Source: Styela clava
Lineage: Eukaryota > Chordata > Ascidiacea > Stolidobranchia > Styelidae
NCBI RefSeq assembly: GCF_964204865.1
Contig: NC_135256.1
Span: forward strand, 22,844,703-22,908,702
Length of the DNA stretch: 64,000 nucleotides
Reading direction: 5' to 3'
Below are positions 10,346 through 22,199 of the stretch, piece after piece (the stretch's first letter is position 1; each line of letters begins with the position of its first letter). The notes beneath the pieces were generated by a model that searched no databases, was not told the DNA's origin, and saw nothing but the letters and a program-made list of their open reading frames with translations. Both the position numbers and the translations under genes were made by a program.

Positions 10346-11700
10346 ATGTCACAAGGTATCCCACATAGGGTAAATCATAGATAATTATATATCACTATTT
10401 GTTTATTAGGCTATCAGTAAATAATGATTTACCCACTATATGAAACGAAAGTATATGGTGAATAACAAATACCAATAAATATATAAACATAAAGAAATGC
10501 ACAATGCTACTGATAATCTACTAATAACTTTGTCTGTTTTTAGCTCTCATTCTAAAAATAGGTTGGCTCTGGTTTTACTTGCGAAATCCTGTTGACAAGC
10601 TGGTATATATAATTGTGATGGATCATGGCTAAGGCAAAGTGCTAAATTTGTTTTCGATTGATATTCATGCTAAAATTTAAAACAAAATGATATTTTGTAA
10701 TGTGGTTTAATATTTTGATAAAATTATATTTAAGCAGGATCAAAAAAACGCCGCTCCCGAAGTATGTGCACCAAGATGGCGCACAACCTGAACCATAACC
10801 TGGTACAAATACTATGTTCAGGATGTGCGCTATCTTGGTGCATATACTTCTGGAGCTCTGAAAAAAAAACGGAGATTGGCAACAGCAAGCGGATGTACTT
10901 GATGAATATCCAGCTTGTCAAGTTGAAAATAGTACGTCAAATTGACATGTAAAAATAGGAATGATTTAAAACAGAGGAATAAGACTCGGAAGCATAAAAA
11001 TGTTTTGTGAAACCGTACGTATATGCATAAGCTGCCGGGAGACCATTATGAACGTAGAGGATAAGAGCATGTATATATATACTGGAATGAATTTTCTCGA
11101 ATCATTGACTATACTCTATCGACCGTAAAGAAGATTTCGAATTTTTAAAATTATTAGTATATTTTGCAATAGAAACGTGAATAAAAAGAAAAGTGAGAAT
11201 CTGTGAATGGCTTGTGTGTAAATCTTGCCAATCCTTCTGACCATTACTTTTTACCGACGGCGTCTATATTAAGAAACGTATAGCAGTCACATCGCATGAA
11301 CTAAACTGACAACACAATCTTGTCCCAAACCAAGCTAATTCGTGGCGAGTTCGCTTTACGTAATATCAATACTTTTCGAAATTCTCAAAATACCCAAATC
11401 AAAACCTAATTAACAATAAATTTGGTCATAGTAATTATATTTAACGTAATTTGTAGCATTTTTTTTTATCAATGGCTAAATTGTCAAATAGTGATATTAT
11501 CTTACAGGTCACGAGTTAGTCATTATTTTCATTCATATACTGGTGTGATAAAATATATTTAGATAATTATAAAACAACGTAATCAGCGTTATTTTTTAAA
11601 ATACAATATTCTGAATAATAGCAAACATCGAGGACTGTTGATGAAATTAGTATATATATATAGATATGTAACTAACATTGATAAATAATAGTTGGTTAGC
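10346..11700. other. Non-coding stretch with one foldback repeat
   Basis: AT-rich sequence without a credible reading frame or splice-bounded exon. The 5' LTR of the gypsy element should lie at the start of this interval, but no second LTR is available for comparison. The only recognisable item is the palindromic foldback repeat at 10753-10855. Confidence 0.5.
10753..10855. repeat. Palindromic foldback repeat (CAAGATGGCG family)
   Basis: The left arm 10753-10793 begins GCTCCCGAAGTATGTGCACC and includes AAGATGGCGCACAACCTGAAC. The right arm 10815-10855 is its reverse complement with 37 of 41 positions matching, around a ~21-bp loop. Related palindromes occur at 30951-31035, 33288-33493, 55152-55494 (two in tandem) and 56189-56298, plus their duplicates. 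It has no coding capacity and is probably a small foldback MITE. Confidence 0.82.
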
Positions 11701-13012
11701 TCAAATAATGACTTCAGTCAGTTTCTTACACAACATACCATCGTCTGATTTCCTAATATGATAAGTTCCATCTCCTTCATAGTCAACATGAAATTCAACA
11801 TATCTGGCAAATAAAACGGTGTTAAAAAAATTGTCCTTCTATGCAACCTGTTATCTAATTTTATAATTGTGTTTTCGAGAATTTATTGGAAAGCATTATT
11901 AATTAGTATGCTATCAGATCCGAGGCAATAGACTCGTAACTCTTGGACGAGTAAATAATAGGTAAATAATTTATTTTTAATTTTAGCTATTTTCAACAAT
12001 ATTTTACTTATTGTAACACATTTATACTCTGTAGATTTTGTTTTTTGTTTTCATATATTTACCTGGACCCATTTTCCTTTGAAACAGCTTGGAATCCAGT
12101 TTCTGTAGACGTGATATTAGTGAATCTGGCACAAGAGACCATAGACGTTATTTCATCAGTCCAGAATACCACGTAGTTTTTGATAACTACAAAATGGGAA
12201 AAACCTAAATTACGGTGTTTCCCCGAAAATAAGTCCTATAGCCTGAAAATAGGACCTAGCCCAAATTTAAAAATGATTTTAATTCAAGCCCTACCCTTAA
12301 AATAAGATCTAGCCGATAACGTGAAATTTGTTTTGACCTAATCGAAGGCAAGAAATCTCTCTTACACGTTTCAAATGGTTAAACTAAAACGCGTGAGAAA
12401 GGAAAAGGTTCAATGAGTAAAATCTTCATTGGAATTTATGAATCTAGTGACTGGCATGACATTCCAGAGGATGATGATATGGTCAATTTTGAATAATGGC
12501 AGTTTTTTGTTTAATAAAAACGTGTTATTTTTAAGTAAATGGATATCGGGTTTCATATTTTGTATATTTGAAATTCTCGTAATTTTCTACTTCGTAATTT
12601 TGTTTTTGATAAATGGCATTCTCCCATATAAGCCCTAGTGTTATTTTTCGAAAGAAAATTAAAATAAAACCCTGTCTTATATTTGGGAAACACGGTGTAT
12701 GTTAGCATTGGTTGATTAAAATTTAATACTAGTTACACAAAAATGGTTTTGACTAATAACGGATTGGAAGTTATTACTTCGATATTAACCTAAAGAGTCA
12801 TGTTTTTCATTAAAATCAGCAAAAACAAGTGGGTTCAACACACTTCTATAATTTACTATCAATTTGAGTTGTTATCTCCATCTCCACCGTACCTTTCCAG
12901 CATCGATTTCCATGCCCTCTGAAATACAGCTTTTCTGTAACTGACTTGCATTTGTTATCAGTGCAATTGATGACAATAGTAAGAGTAATTCAACAATTGA
13001 TATCATGCTCAT
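11701..13012 (-). CDS. Small secreted protein gene, unrecognised family
   Basis: Three minus-strand exons are visible. Exon 1 (13012-12893, 40 codons) begins MSMISIVELLLLLSSIALIT and continues NASQLQKSCISEGMEIDAGK, a clear signal peptide cleaved near residue 22, with a donor at AAG|GTACGG. Exon 2 (12186-12063) follows the acceptor TTTTCCCATTTTGTAG and encodes IKNYVVFWTDEITSMVSC, ARFTNITSTETGFQAVSKEN and GS; its donor is CCAG|GTAAAT. Exon 3 (11803-11701) follows TTTTATTTGCCAG, encodes YVEFHVDYEGDGTYHIRKSD and DGMLCKKLTEVII, and ends with TGA. The exon 2-3 phase fits, but exon 1 (phase 0) does not join exon 2 (needs one leading base), so an exon is probably missing from my model. A MITE occupies the first intron. 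Three cysteines are visible and the fold is unknown; a lipocalin-like barrel is possible but unproven. Confidence 0.6.
12213..12697. mobile_element. MITE with CGTGTTTCCC ends, intronic
   Basis: The left end CGGTGTTTCCCCGAAAATAAG and the right end CTTATATTTGGGAAACACGG form inverted repeats, and TA lies on each outer side. AATAAG/CTTATT words repeat inward. It sits in the first intron of the secreted-protein gene. Diverged pieces of the same family occur in lipase intron 2 (37256-37440 and 60576-60760) and perhaps near 49864. Confidence 0.7.
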
Positions 13013-16000
13013 TATGACCATAAACGCTTCGTGATTTTTCTAATTTACCTGTAACAAATAGGAAAACGTGTTGTTCGTATATGGGTTTGCTTTGTATAAA
13101 AGTTCATCTGTATTATATGTATCAAACAAAGGTTCTTTAAAACGCCTTATTCAAAACATCTCAACTATCGTATTATCAAAAATTAGAAGTTTATTTCAAT
13201 GAAACAACCAAAAATAGAATGAACTGTTGTTCACATAGCTGCAATGTGAATGCTGCTATAGTCTTTATTCTATTGTGCTGCTTTTATGCTTCCCAAGGCC
13301 CTTTTTCATTTCATAATTCTTGAGTAGAATCTTACTCATTGTTTTGTTCTATCCTTCTATGTTTACTTTACGTCAAAATGAACTGTTTATAATTTGGGTG
13401 AAGATTCTCTGAGTCAGAGGACGCACAGGATACACGCAAAAAATCAATTCATGTTGTGACGATACAAATCTGTGACAGTTCCACATAAAATATCCTGATT
13501 CAGTAACATTTGAATGAACTAGTTTGAATGAAATATATTTTATTCGCATTGCTCAAATTTTCTGTATATATATATATATATCTATTTGCTGCATTGAGGT
13601 TACATATTATTTTTTGCTGCATTTGGGCCACTCGTTTTCTGTGGCATATAGTGAGCTACTCACAGCGTTAATTTGGGTGGTTTTCAGTGGGAAATGTTTT
13701 GACAAAATTTCACGAAAGTAATACAGTTTGTTTAAAATATAGTCGAGTTGGGGCCCAATCGTCGTCGCCCAATTCCGCGAGACTATTTTTTTAGCCTATT
13801 TGCGGGAATGAGGAACATTATTGGATATGGTCGTCACCGCAAGGAATAGATATAGTCATTGAATATTTACTCATTGTCCCTCATTAAAATCGTTCACAGC
13901 TACCGCTAAATGCTTTGCTTGTAAGCTAAATTAAACCCCGGTTACAATTTGTACGCTGAAAGAGCCAAGAACAGGGGTTTGCATGTTTTAGGGCGTGGCT
14001 GAGGCTTGGCGTCTGACAATATTTACAGCATGATATGTTGTTATTTTGGCGTCACAGTTGATCGCTCGCTGAGCGATGTGATATTCATCCGCCGCTGATT
14101 TTGATTGCCTGTATCTTCAATTCTCGATGCCCTCACACGAAAGTATGAAAAGTATTTGCGTATATACTGTATATATATATATATTGTGTATGTACGTAGG
14201 CCACAGTGTAACCTGAAAATAGCTTCAATAGCTATATTTGAAAGTTGTTCTTAGTGGATTCTAGATAACAGATGACAAATCTTCCGTAATTTCATAAATT
14301 GGATTGTCTGATATATGACTTATTGCTGAAAGTTAGGAAGTCGTGAGTTAAGCTTAAAACACATATAAATCAGGGAATTCTCAGTCAAACTTAAAAATTT
14401 TTGCATCAGTCGATGTGGGAATTTTGTATTTATATTTTAAGGGAGTGGTTCCAATTAACTATTTGACCTTTGACCTCAAAATAGAAAATTTTGTTCTGTT
14501 GCATTTAGATTAAAAATTTTGGTATATTCGGATAGATTTCGACATAAGAAAGCTAAAAATGTCATTATCATTAAAATTTGTTGAATAGTTTTTGAAAAAT
14601 TTGAATTTGAAATTTATTTTTTTTTATCGTTTTTCGGTCATAACTTTTGATATAAACAATGAAAACTAAAAATGTTAATACCATTCAATCGGTATTTCAG
14701 AGACGCATACAACGATACTTTACTCGATAAGATTGGATTTCTAGAAAAGAAATTGAGAATTTAGAAATTTGCAAATAAATGGGGTTAGAAAACTAGTTAC
14801 GCGTATTGAAGGTACTAGGGTTTCATCGATTATCACAATTTTATGTTTTCAATATCGTTTTTTTTTGTTGCATTCAAATACATTTGACTATAATGAGTGC
14901 ATTACACGTGCTTTACACCACTTCTAAGCAAAGGAACTAGAAAATATCGATTTATGATGGTGAGGTCTCGCAAACGCAATTTTCGCCATAATTATTAAGT
15001 TGTCTTGCGATAATTTATTGTATTAGCAATTGAAAGTATTTATATGAGCAGGATATACCTATACCTAGTATTTTGGTACTCTATACTATTAAATCAAACC
15101 ATCACCTGAATTATTACCCCTTCTTTTAAAAAATATAGTTAACATATCGGGAACGAGAAGAGGAATTGGTGACGTATGAAAACTCAAATTCCCGCAGAAT
15201 TAAGTTCAATAGACCGGCCTAGTGAGGCAATAAACTTTTCCTATTTAATGCAATATTTCTTGTTGTGATGACCGTGAGTTTGCATAATTATGTAATTAAA
15301 ACTGGAGAACAAAGGGAATGAACGTGGAAAAAGAAATAACTTGGCATCTGCATGGGTTAATTGACCTACGGTGTATAAACTGGCCCATAATCCGCATAAT
15401 GGACGATAAGATAATTGATGAAAACAAAATAAATGAGATGAATTATAGAATCGGGTGAGCTAACAAAATCACAAGTGAGGTTAAAAGCGCACAAATATCC
15501 GATGGAAAGGTATTGTTGCAAGGGTATTACGCGTTCGCTCACCTATTATTCCATATTCTTTCAATTGTGAGTTACCACGATAAAGATATCTAAAAAAATA
15601 TACGAAAAAAAAACAGAATTTAAAACGAAGTAATACAACGGGGACGTAGCCAGGTGGTGTTTTTTTTTGTATTATACATAACAATTTATCATAGGTCGAA
15701 AAGCTTTTTATATCCCAGAGACTCCATGAGAACACACGTTTTCCAGCGTTTGGTCGAGCCCGCTAGTTGTTTCGATTTAACATGGCAAATAGAAATTTCA
15801 GAACCTCCCTCGAAAATTTCTGAATACTCCCCTGTAACACGATATCAGCATCGACGACATATACATGTCATATTTTTTGCGTCTTATGCAAGTTCGGTAA
15901 CAAGTTGTATCTCAGTTGTTATCACTGAAATATTCACTGAAAATTGTCTTCTTTTTTGGCATAATATTTTCACCACAATTGTGACTGCAAGTTACCTAAA

Positions 16001-16543
16001 GAGATTTTTGGCATTGGCTTGCTCGACAATAGGTTAGTATTAATTGTAAAATCGCTTATGTATGACATTGCAGGTAAAGTATCGTTTGAGCAGTCCAGAG
16101 GATTATTTAAAATGAGCAAATGCATGTGACACCACAATGCCATTTTCCGCGCATACGCATAAAGATGCTGAATGTAACATTCCATAGAATTCTATTTAGG
16201 CAACGAGAATCTCCATCATCGCCCTTACCTCCACATTCTCCGATACCCTTTGGGATTGTACCAGCCATGATTCAAAGGTAATAAACGAGAAAAAATCAAT
16301 CGGTTTGCAATGTATGCCCTAGCTGTCACTGTAAATTTGCATGTTTGAACATCGTTCCGCAAGATCATTCACTCCTCAACCCATAACGGCAAAAGGACAC
16401 ATGTTGTTTGTGGTGCACCTTGCGACTTAGTGACTGTTATGTCTAACGACCCTCGATTCCAATGCAACCAATTTTTTCATTGTAAGCATTTTATTGCCAA
16501 AACGAAACGGACAGTAAGCAAATTTATTAAAAAATTCAAGTAA
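13013..16543. other. Long non-coding stretch
   Basis: No exon with convincing codon content and splice sites was found. The interval holds TA-rich microsatellite runs (about 13565-13582 and 14166-14183), a nuclear-receptor-like DR1 word at 14464-14476 and otherwise unique AT-rich DNA. The two longest open frames (15481-16037) overlap antisense to each other and encode low-complexity, unfamiliar peptides; I treat them as chance. Confidence 0.5.
14464..14476 (-). promoter_or_regulatory. Perfect DR1 nuclear-receptor half-site pair
   Basis: TGACCTTTGACCT is the reverse complement of AGGTCAAAGGTCA, two perfect AGGTCA half-sites spaced by one base. This is the known binding form for HNF4, RXR and COUP-TF type receptors. 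It lies 1.45 kb upstream of the secreted-protein gene start. A single 13-bp word can occur by chance in 64 kb, so function is only a possibility. Confidence 0.3.
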
Positions 16544-17100
16544 GCGAGTAGACCTCGTCAAACAATTTAACTTGTCAACGGAATTCGCATACAAAGAGAT
16601 GGAAAAAATATTGACACAGGTCCGATGTTACAAATTTATTAATAAAAATAAGTGAGCGAGTAGAACTCGTCACACATAAGTTAATTCGTCAACGAAATTC
16701 GCATACAAAGATATGGAAAAAAATTATTGACACAGGTCCAATATTTGGACATGATTTTACAGAAATACTATAAAATGAAATTACAAATTTATTAATAAAA
16801 ATAAGTAAGCGAGTAGAACTCGTCACACATAAGTTAATTCGTCAACAAAATTCGCATACAAGATATGGAAAAAAATTAGTGACACAAATCCGATGTTTGG
16901 ACATGATTTTACAGAAATACTATAAAATGAAATTACAAATTCATTAATAAAAATAAGTAAGCGAGTAGAACTCGTCACACATAAGTTAATTCGTCAACGA
17001 AATTCGCATACAAAGATATGAAAAAAAATTACTGACACAGGTCCGACGTTTGGACATGATTTTACAAAAATATTATAAAACTAAATTAAGAAATGTTACA
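16544..17100 (+). repeat. ~153-bp tandem satellite, about four units
   Basis: The word GCGAGTAGAACTCGTCACAC starts units at 16655, 16809 and 16961, and a variant (GCGAGTAGACCTCGTC) starts one at 16544. Periods are 111, 154 and 152 bp; the first unit lacks about 43 bp around the TTTGGACATGATTTTACA segment. The last unit decays near 17100. There is no coding potential. Flanks are AT-rich. Confidence 0.9.
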
Positions 17101-17145
17101 TAATCGATATAATTCAAGTATTCCACCGGAACATGATATAATAGA

Positions 17146-17425
17146 GAAGTGGTTTTCAAACGATGGGGGTGGGGAATTGGCGGTCTTTGACAATTTTTGA
17201 GGGGGGTATAAAGCTTAATTGAATAAATATGTGAGATTTGAATTTGCCCGCCTTATTTTGAATATATATGTTCCATCCACACATGCTGTGAATAAAACAT
17301 ACATACGCCTTACTATCTGTTATTCATAGCTTATTTTAGCTACAATTATTTTTAAAGTGGGTTGCAAAACTTGAAAATTCTAAAAAGAGGGCTCATCTTA
17401 AAAATTTTGAGAACCACTATCATGG
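17146..17425. mobile_element. Short MITE with GTGGTTTTCAAA ends
   Basis: Left end AGTGGTTTTCAAACGATGG and right end TTTTGAGAACCACT are inverted. The ~280-bp interior has GGGGGTGGGG and GAGGGGGGT near the left and is otherwise AT-rich. It is hAT-like in its termini, but a clear 8-bp target duplication was not found. Confidence 0.55.
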
Positions 17426-17680
17426 AGTGTAAAACGCTTTTTTGTTTTCAGTCATGATACTTGTTTTTCACAACTATCGAAGAGGGTTTTATTCACAGAA
17501 AGCTACTGTAATTCTACTGGCAAATCCAAAATTGTTAGCATTTTAATTAAGTTAATGCTGTCAGTATTTTAATTAGAATAAATGTATTTGCTCAATATTG
17601 TATTTTGAGCAAAGAAATCTGTCTTTGATGTAATCTAATGCTGCCAGCTGTTTTTCTGATAAATTTGCTGCCACTGATGT

Positions 17681-20600
17681 CTAATTTGAATTTGCAAGTC
17701 TTTTCCCAAAGTCCTTTCTGAATTTCTTTCTCTCATTAAATAGCTTTGCATGAATTATTCTCAATTTACTTTTCCTGTCTTCAACGCCTGACAGTATATT
17801 CTCCTTTTGGAGAAATTCTTCAATGTTTTTGTAACCTGCATAGCAATTTAGAACGCATTAGTCTGAGAATAATGTAAACTGCTCAAGTCCTCGTCATCCA
17901 ACAAACTTTCTATTTTCTGACTGATATTAACAGACAAAAAGTAAACTTTACCTGGTAAGCTACCGGTATTATTTTCACCAGAAGTGTCTTCAATACAAGA
18001 CTTGAAATGAGTTAACAAAGCTGCAGTGTCACTGCTTGACCATCTAACATGTTGTCGTTTTCTGCGCTTAGTTGAAGTACTTGGCATATCTGAAACAAAA
18101 TAAATGACACACTCATTAAATGATTTTCTACATGTTTAAGTTTTTAAATTTAGCCCCAACACCAAACTATTTACACTATTTAGCTTTTATACGTAGTTTC
18201 ATATATTAGTGCACTTTTCAAGACTTGGATAGAAATACTTACCATGACACATCTCAAATTCAGTATTCAATCCCAATCCTGATGGCATACTGTCATCTTC
18301 AACACCCGGCGTTTGTGATACTGTAGATTCTCCTTCTACACTATTTCCTTCTTCTAAATTTTCAACACCCGGCGTTTGTGATACTGTAGATGATTCTCCT
18401 TCTACACTATTTTCTTCTTCTGAATCTTCAACACCCGGCGTTTGTGATACTGCAGATGATTCTCCTTCTACACTATTTCCTTCTTCTAAATCTCCTGTTA
18501 TGTCTGGCTCTTCCGTCCCTGAATTAAAAAGGTTCATCAATACCAACCCATGATTATAATAACATACCAAATTTCTCACCTTCGACTTGCATGCCATCCA
18601 ATGATGCAAAGTAACTCCCAACTTTCGTAACCTCTTGTATACCGAGTGGACACTGGTATACATTCTTATTGATATCTTCTGTGTGTCCCATGTGCTTAAA
18701 AAACACTAGGCGTTGATCTTCCGGTATTTCCAAGCTGGCATATAAAGTTGAAGCTCGATGGCGCATTGCTGTGGCTGTGATATGTGAATCTACTCCAGCA
18801 GCATCAACTACATTTTTCACACTATGCCATCCGCTACAATGATCTAGGGATTGTTTTGTGTTTGGGAAAAGGAACATGTTTCGAATACTGATGTCAGAAT
18901 CCTTTCGAATTTCGGAGTTTGCAAGCATATCTAATGCTGAATCACAATCAGGTGGCACCAAAACAGGTACCATACGGTTGAATCACAATCAGGTGGCACC
19001 AAAACAGGTACCATACGGTTGGTGTCTTTTCCTCCTTGGTACATTATTTTAAATATACTAAGAAGTTTTTTCTCAGCGTCATTACCATATTTGGCTCTTT
19101 GAGAGTCAATCCATTTCTCCGTTTTGGCATCACACCAATCGCTCATTTGGAGTCTACATGGCTCACCCCCTCGTCGAGCATTAAAAAGAGTGAGTCTAGA
19201 GACTGTGAGGTCCCGAATAAATACAAATGTTTCTGGACAAAAAAAATCATACTGATTATTCACAATCTGTTGCAATTTATCTACAGTGTAGTTTCGTATT
19301 TTTTTCACAGCGTCTTCGTCTGGTAATTTACCAGGATCTCTTTGCTTATGGTTGCGGTTTTGCAGCAGTAAATACTCAGCATCGCCAAATATGCTGATCC
19401 ATTTTAGTTCAAGTACGTCAACAAACTTGTCGATTAAATCTGCGCTAGAATCATCATCACCAATTAAATAACTTCCTTTGACGACCTTCGCAGACAATTT
19501 GAGCAAATTTCCTACACTCACTTTAAGACCAGCCTTAAGTGTTCCATCTTCATGGGTTGTCATTGATTGTATAGCCTCTTCTAAAGCAGGGAAATTCTGC
19601 CTGCGAAACATCTCTTCAATTGGCAGAGTTTTATCATTTGTATAAGATATAAAATGGAAGTATAGATTAGCAAGTGTACGCATTTTACACATAACTGCCT
19701 TTCGAGATTCAGCCAGTTTGTCTTTTTTTCGCTTATGTTTATTGAACTGGCTTCTTCCAATCAGTTTAATTACATCATTTTCCTGACAGAATTTACCAAT
19801 CCTATCACCGCTGAACCTCGATAGCAAATCAGTGAATTCCAACCCATCTGTATCATTATTAATCAATGTTGCAGCTAACCCCTTTGTTCCCTGTATACCA
19901 TTTTTTTTTCCCACAATTTTTTGAATGACTAAAAAAATATCTTCTGCGCACAAAAGCTTTACACTGAGTACTTATTTTGACTCCATCTTCCATCTGGCCT
20001 CTTTCACACAATAAGGGTTTTTTTTCCTTCAACATCTTCATATTATGCCCAAACATACCATCCTTTCGCATTTTCTCAAATTCAAAGGCTTGTAAATGTT
20101 TTGGCAAAGACATTGCCAATTTTACCCTTTCCTCATGTTTATGACGCATTCTCAAATGACGTGTTAACTGGCTTCGTAGTTTCCCACAATATAAGCAAGG
20201 ACGCTTCGGCTTTTATCTTTTTTTTTTTCAATTCTTAATTTCTTTGCTTACGGGATTTCCCTTTCCTTGATCTATCGGAAATGACCATTAGTAGATCATA
20301 TGGCGAATTTGAAGATGTGGAAGACAGAGGCACAAATTCACTATCATAGTCACTGATAACAGCAACTTCAGTTTCTGGATCTTAACATGGAAACAAAAAT
20401 TAAATTTATTCCAGAAAGGAATGAATTATTGAGGATTGATAAAATACATACCTGTATCATGTGAGTAGTGTCTTATCTGAACTGCATGTCGAACAGGAGT
20501 TTCTTGTTGACTATCTGAAGAGTGAAATATAAAAATTAACCCGTATGATTCAGTCAATTATAGATATAAACAGAATCAGTTTGTTAAATAATTTTGGCCG

Positions 20601-21788
20601 CATTCTTGCTGGCAATTATGAATGAAACTTTTGAGTTGGGGTTGCACAAGACTAACTCCCTATCTTCTCTCTATACATTTATAAATGAAACTGATAATTG
20701 AAGGTTTGGCTTCAGCTATATTTCATCACACTATTAAGCAACTTTTGTATTGCAAATTAAAAAAAAAATATCAAATTCAACGAATTAAATCACTTTTGCA
20801 ATAACTACACTCAAGATGTATATCAGGGGTGGCCAACCAGCCAGAAACGAAGAGCCGCATTTTCGTATTTTGATAACGCGAAGAGCCGCATTATAAACCG
20901 GAACATACATGAACATCAGATATACCTATATTCAGCTGTGCGACAATGCTGGTTTATTTTATTAAATATCACTAACCAACATGATTATGACATAAATTTG
21001 AAAGCCATTTATTTTTATGCATGCTACTTAGTGGGAATTATGATATGTCGTTGTAGTCAATCGAAGCAGTTCTTTTACATGAGTTTTCATCATAACAAAT
21101 TAATGCTTTGATTTCACGTCTTCTATGGTAGAAAACACAGATTCGCAGACGTATGTTGATCCAAACATTGACAATATCATATGTGCGGCTCGTTTAACAT
21201 TGGCGTATTTTTCCATGGGCATGCTTCTCACTAACTCAATGGCTTCTTCCCATAATTTAAAGCGCATTGCAGTTGGTCTTCCTCATCAAAATGTAGATTA
21301 TCTTCAACTCGGTTGCAGCCTCATCTGAGGCTAGAAGGAATTTTAAACTAACTGTCTCAGAATTAAATGAGTCGTCGACGACATAAAATTTTACCATAGC
21401 AATTTTACCATAAAATTTACCCAAACGCAAACAAATTTCTCGTAGAACTACGATTACGAGAGTGCGTCTCACAACAAAGAATTTAATTGTGACCTAATAA
21501 AGAACACTTGCATTGTAAAGTGGATGAAAGCGTATCTTCAACGTTAAAAAAGAATGCACAATGACTCATAATGTGTTTAATCAAAAATTAAAAATCGTAG
21601 TTTGCAACTTATTTTTTCCATAAAATAACCAAGGCAAAAAGAGCCGCACGAGACCGGTTCGAGAGCCGCGGGTTGGACACTGCTGATGTATATAAAGCGA
21701 TATTGTTATTCGAATGGTGAAAATATTAACACTATATTATGTTATAAAAATTATAACCACCTTCAACTTCAAGTAGAGAGTCATCCAT
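17681..21788 (-). CDS. Crypton-type tyrosine recombinase gene, multi-exon, probably broken
   Basis: Minus-strand exons: 21788-21761 (MDDSLLEVE), 20514-20452, 20380-20252, a long exon ~20209-18580, then 18518-18243, 18089-17952 and 17835-17681 (stop TAG). Most borders have good GT/AG sites and phases agree except between the third and long exons. Domains in order: acidic N-terminus; zinc finger CLYCGKLRSQLTRHLRMRH; a conserved FEKMRKDGMFGHNMKMLKEK block; a tyrosine-recombinase catalytic domain with Arg in FNARRGGEP, second Arg in TATAMRHRAST, HMGHT and the candidate nucleophile Tyr in INKNVYQCP; an acidic repeat region; a C-terminal SANT/Myb-like block RWSSSDTAALLTHFK. Recombinases of this class cut and rejoin DNA through the tyrosine. 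Breaks: a frame change at the T8/A8 run at about 19900-19908, a 41-bp tandem duplication (18939-19020) and the phase mismatch. It may be a decayed Crypton or a recently disabled domesticated copy. Confidence 0.75.
18300..18494 (-). repeat. 63/66-bp coding tandem repeat in the recombinase gene
   Basis: Three units start at 18300, 18363 and 18429 (CAACACCCGGCGTTTGTGAT). Each encodes a 21-22 residue version of EEGNSVEGESSxVSQTPGVE. The lengths are multiples of three, so frame is kept. The encoded stretch is acidic, probably disordered, and links the catalytic and C-terminal domains. Confidence 0.9.
18939..19020 (-). repeat. 41-bp exact tandem duplication breaking the recombinase frame
   Basis: The 41 bases starting GAATCACAATCAGGTGGCAC at 18939 are repeated exactly at 18980-19020. 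As 41 is not a multiple of three, the encoded MVPVLVPPDCDS is read once in frame and then shifted. Exact identity suggests a very recent event or an assembly error. Confidence 0.92.
20824..21685. mobile_element. hAT-like element (GAGCCGC ends) in recombinase intron 1
   Basis: Begins CAGGGGTGGCCAACC and ends GGTTGGACACTGCTG; the flanking 8-bp duplication ATGTATAT is exact at 20816-20823 and 21686-21693. Repeated GAGCCGCA words occupy both subterminal regions. It is 862 bp long with no transposase. It lies between the first and second coding exons of the Crypton-type gene, so it does not itself break the frame. Confidence 0.9.
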
Positions 21789-22199
21789 TTTCTGTCACGG
21801 GCAATAGGCTACTGTAATAGTTGGAAATGTCCACACAAACAAATAAAACTAGTACTGATCTTACTCTGGAGATTGCGAAGCACAATGGAACAGTTATATT
21901 TATATATATCTGTATATAGTCAATATGAATTATTTTATTAACACGCTAAAAAAGAAATAGGCTACCGGTACTTAGCTATAAATGATATTGTGATAAAACA
22001 GTCAGGCAGTGGAAAGAGAGCAAAATTAGGTAGACATACGTTATCACTTTCAATTACATTCAACCTGTGGCATAGTACTGTAGTAAGAATTATCATCTTT
22101 TAATCTTTTCGCCACATTCTGACATTGGAGTTGATCTGAAATTATATTATAGCCAACCACAGTCCACAGTAATGGAATGTGACCAGTCTGCCAGGGAGG

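Noticed and set aside
15481..16037. Two overlapping antisense frames of 84 and 127 aa
   Set aside because: Low-complexity peptides, no splice context, no recognisable motif.
18300..18494. CRISPR-like direct repeats
   Set aside because: Units are contiguous, in frame and encode an acidic peptide; there are no unique spacers.
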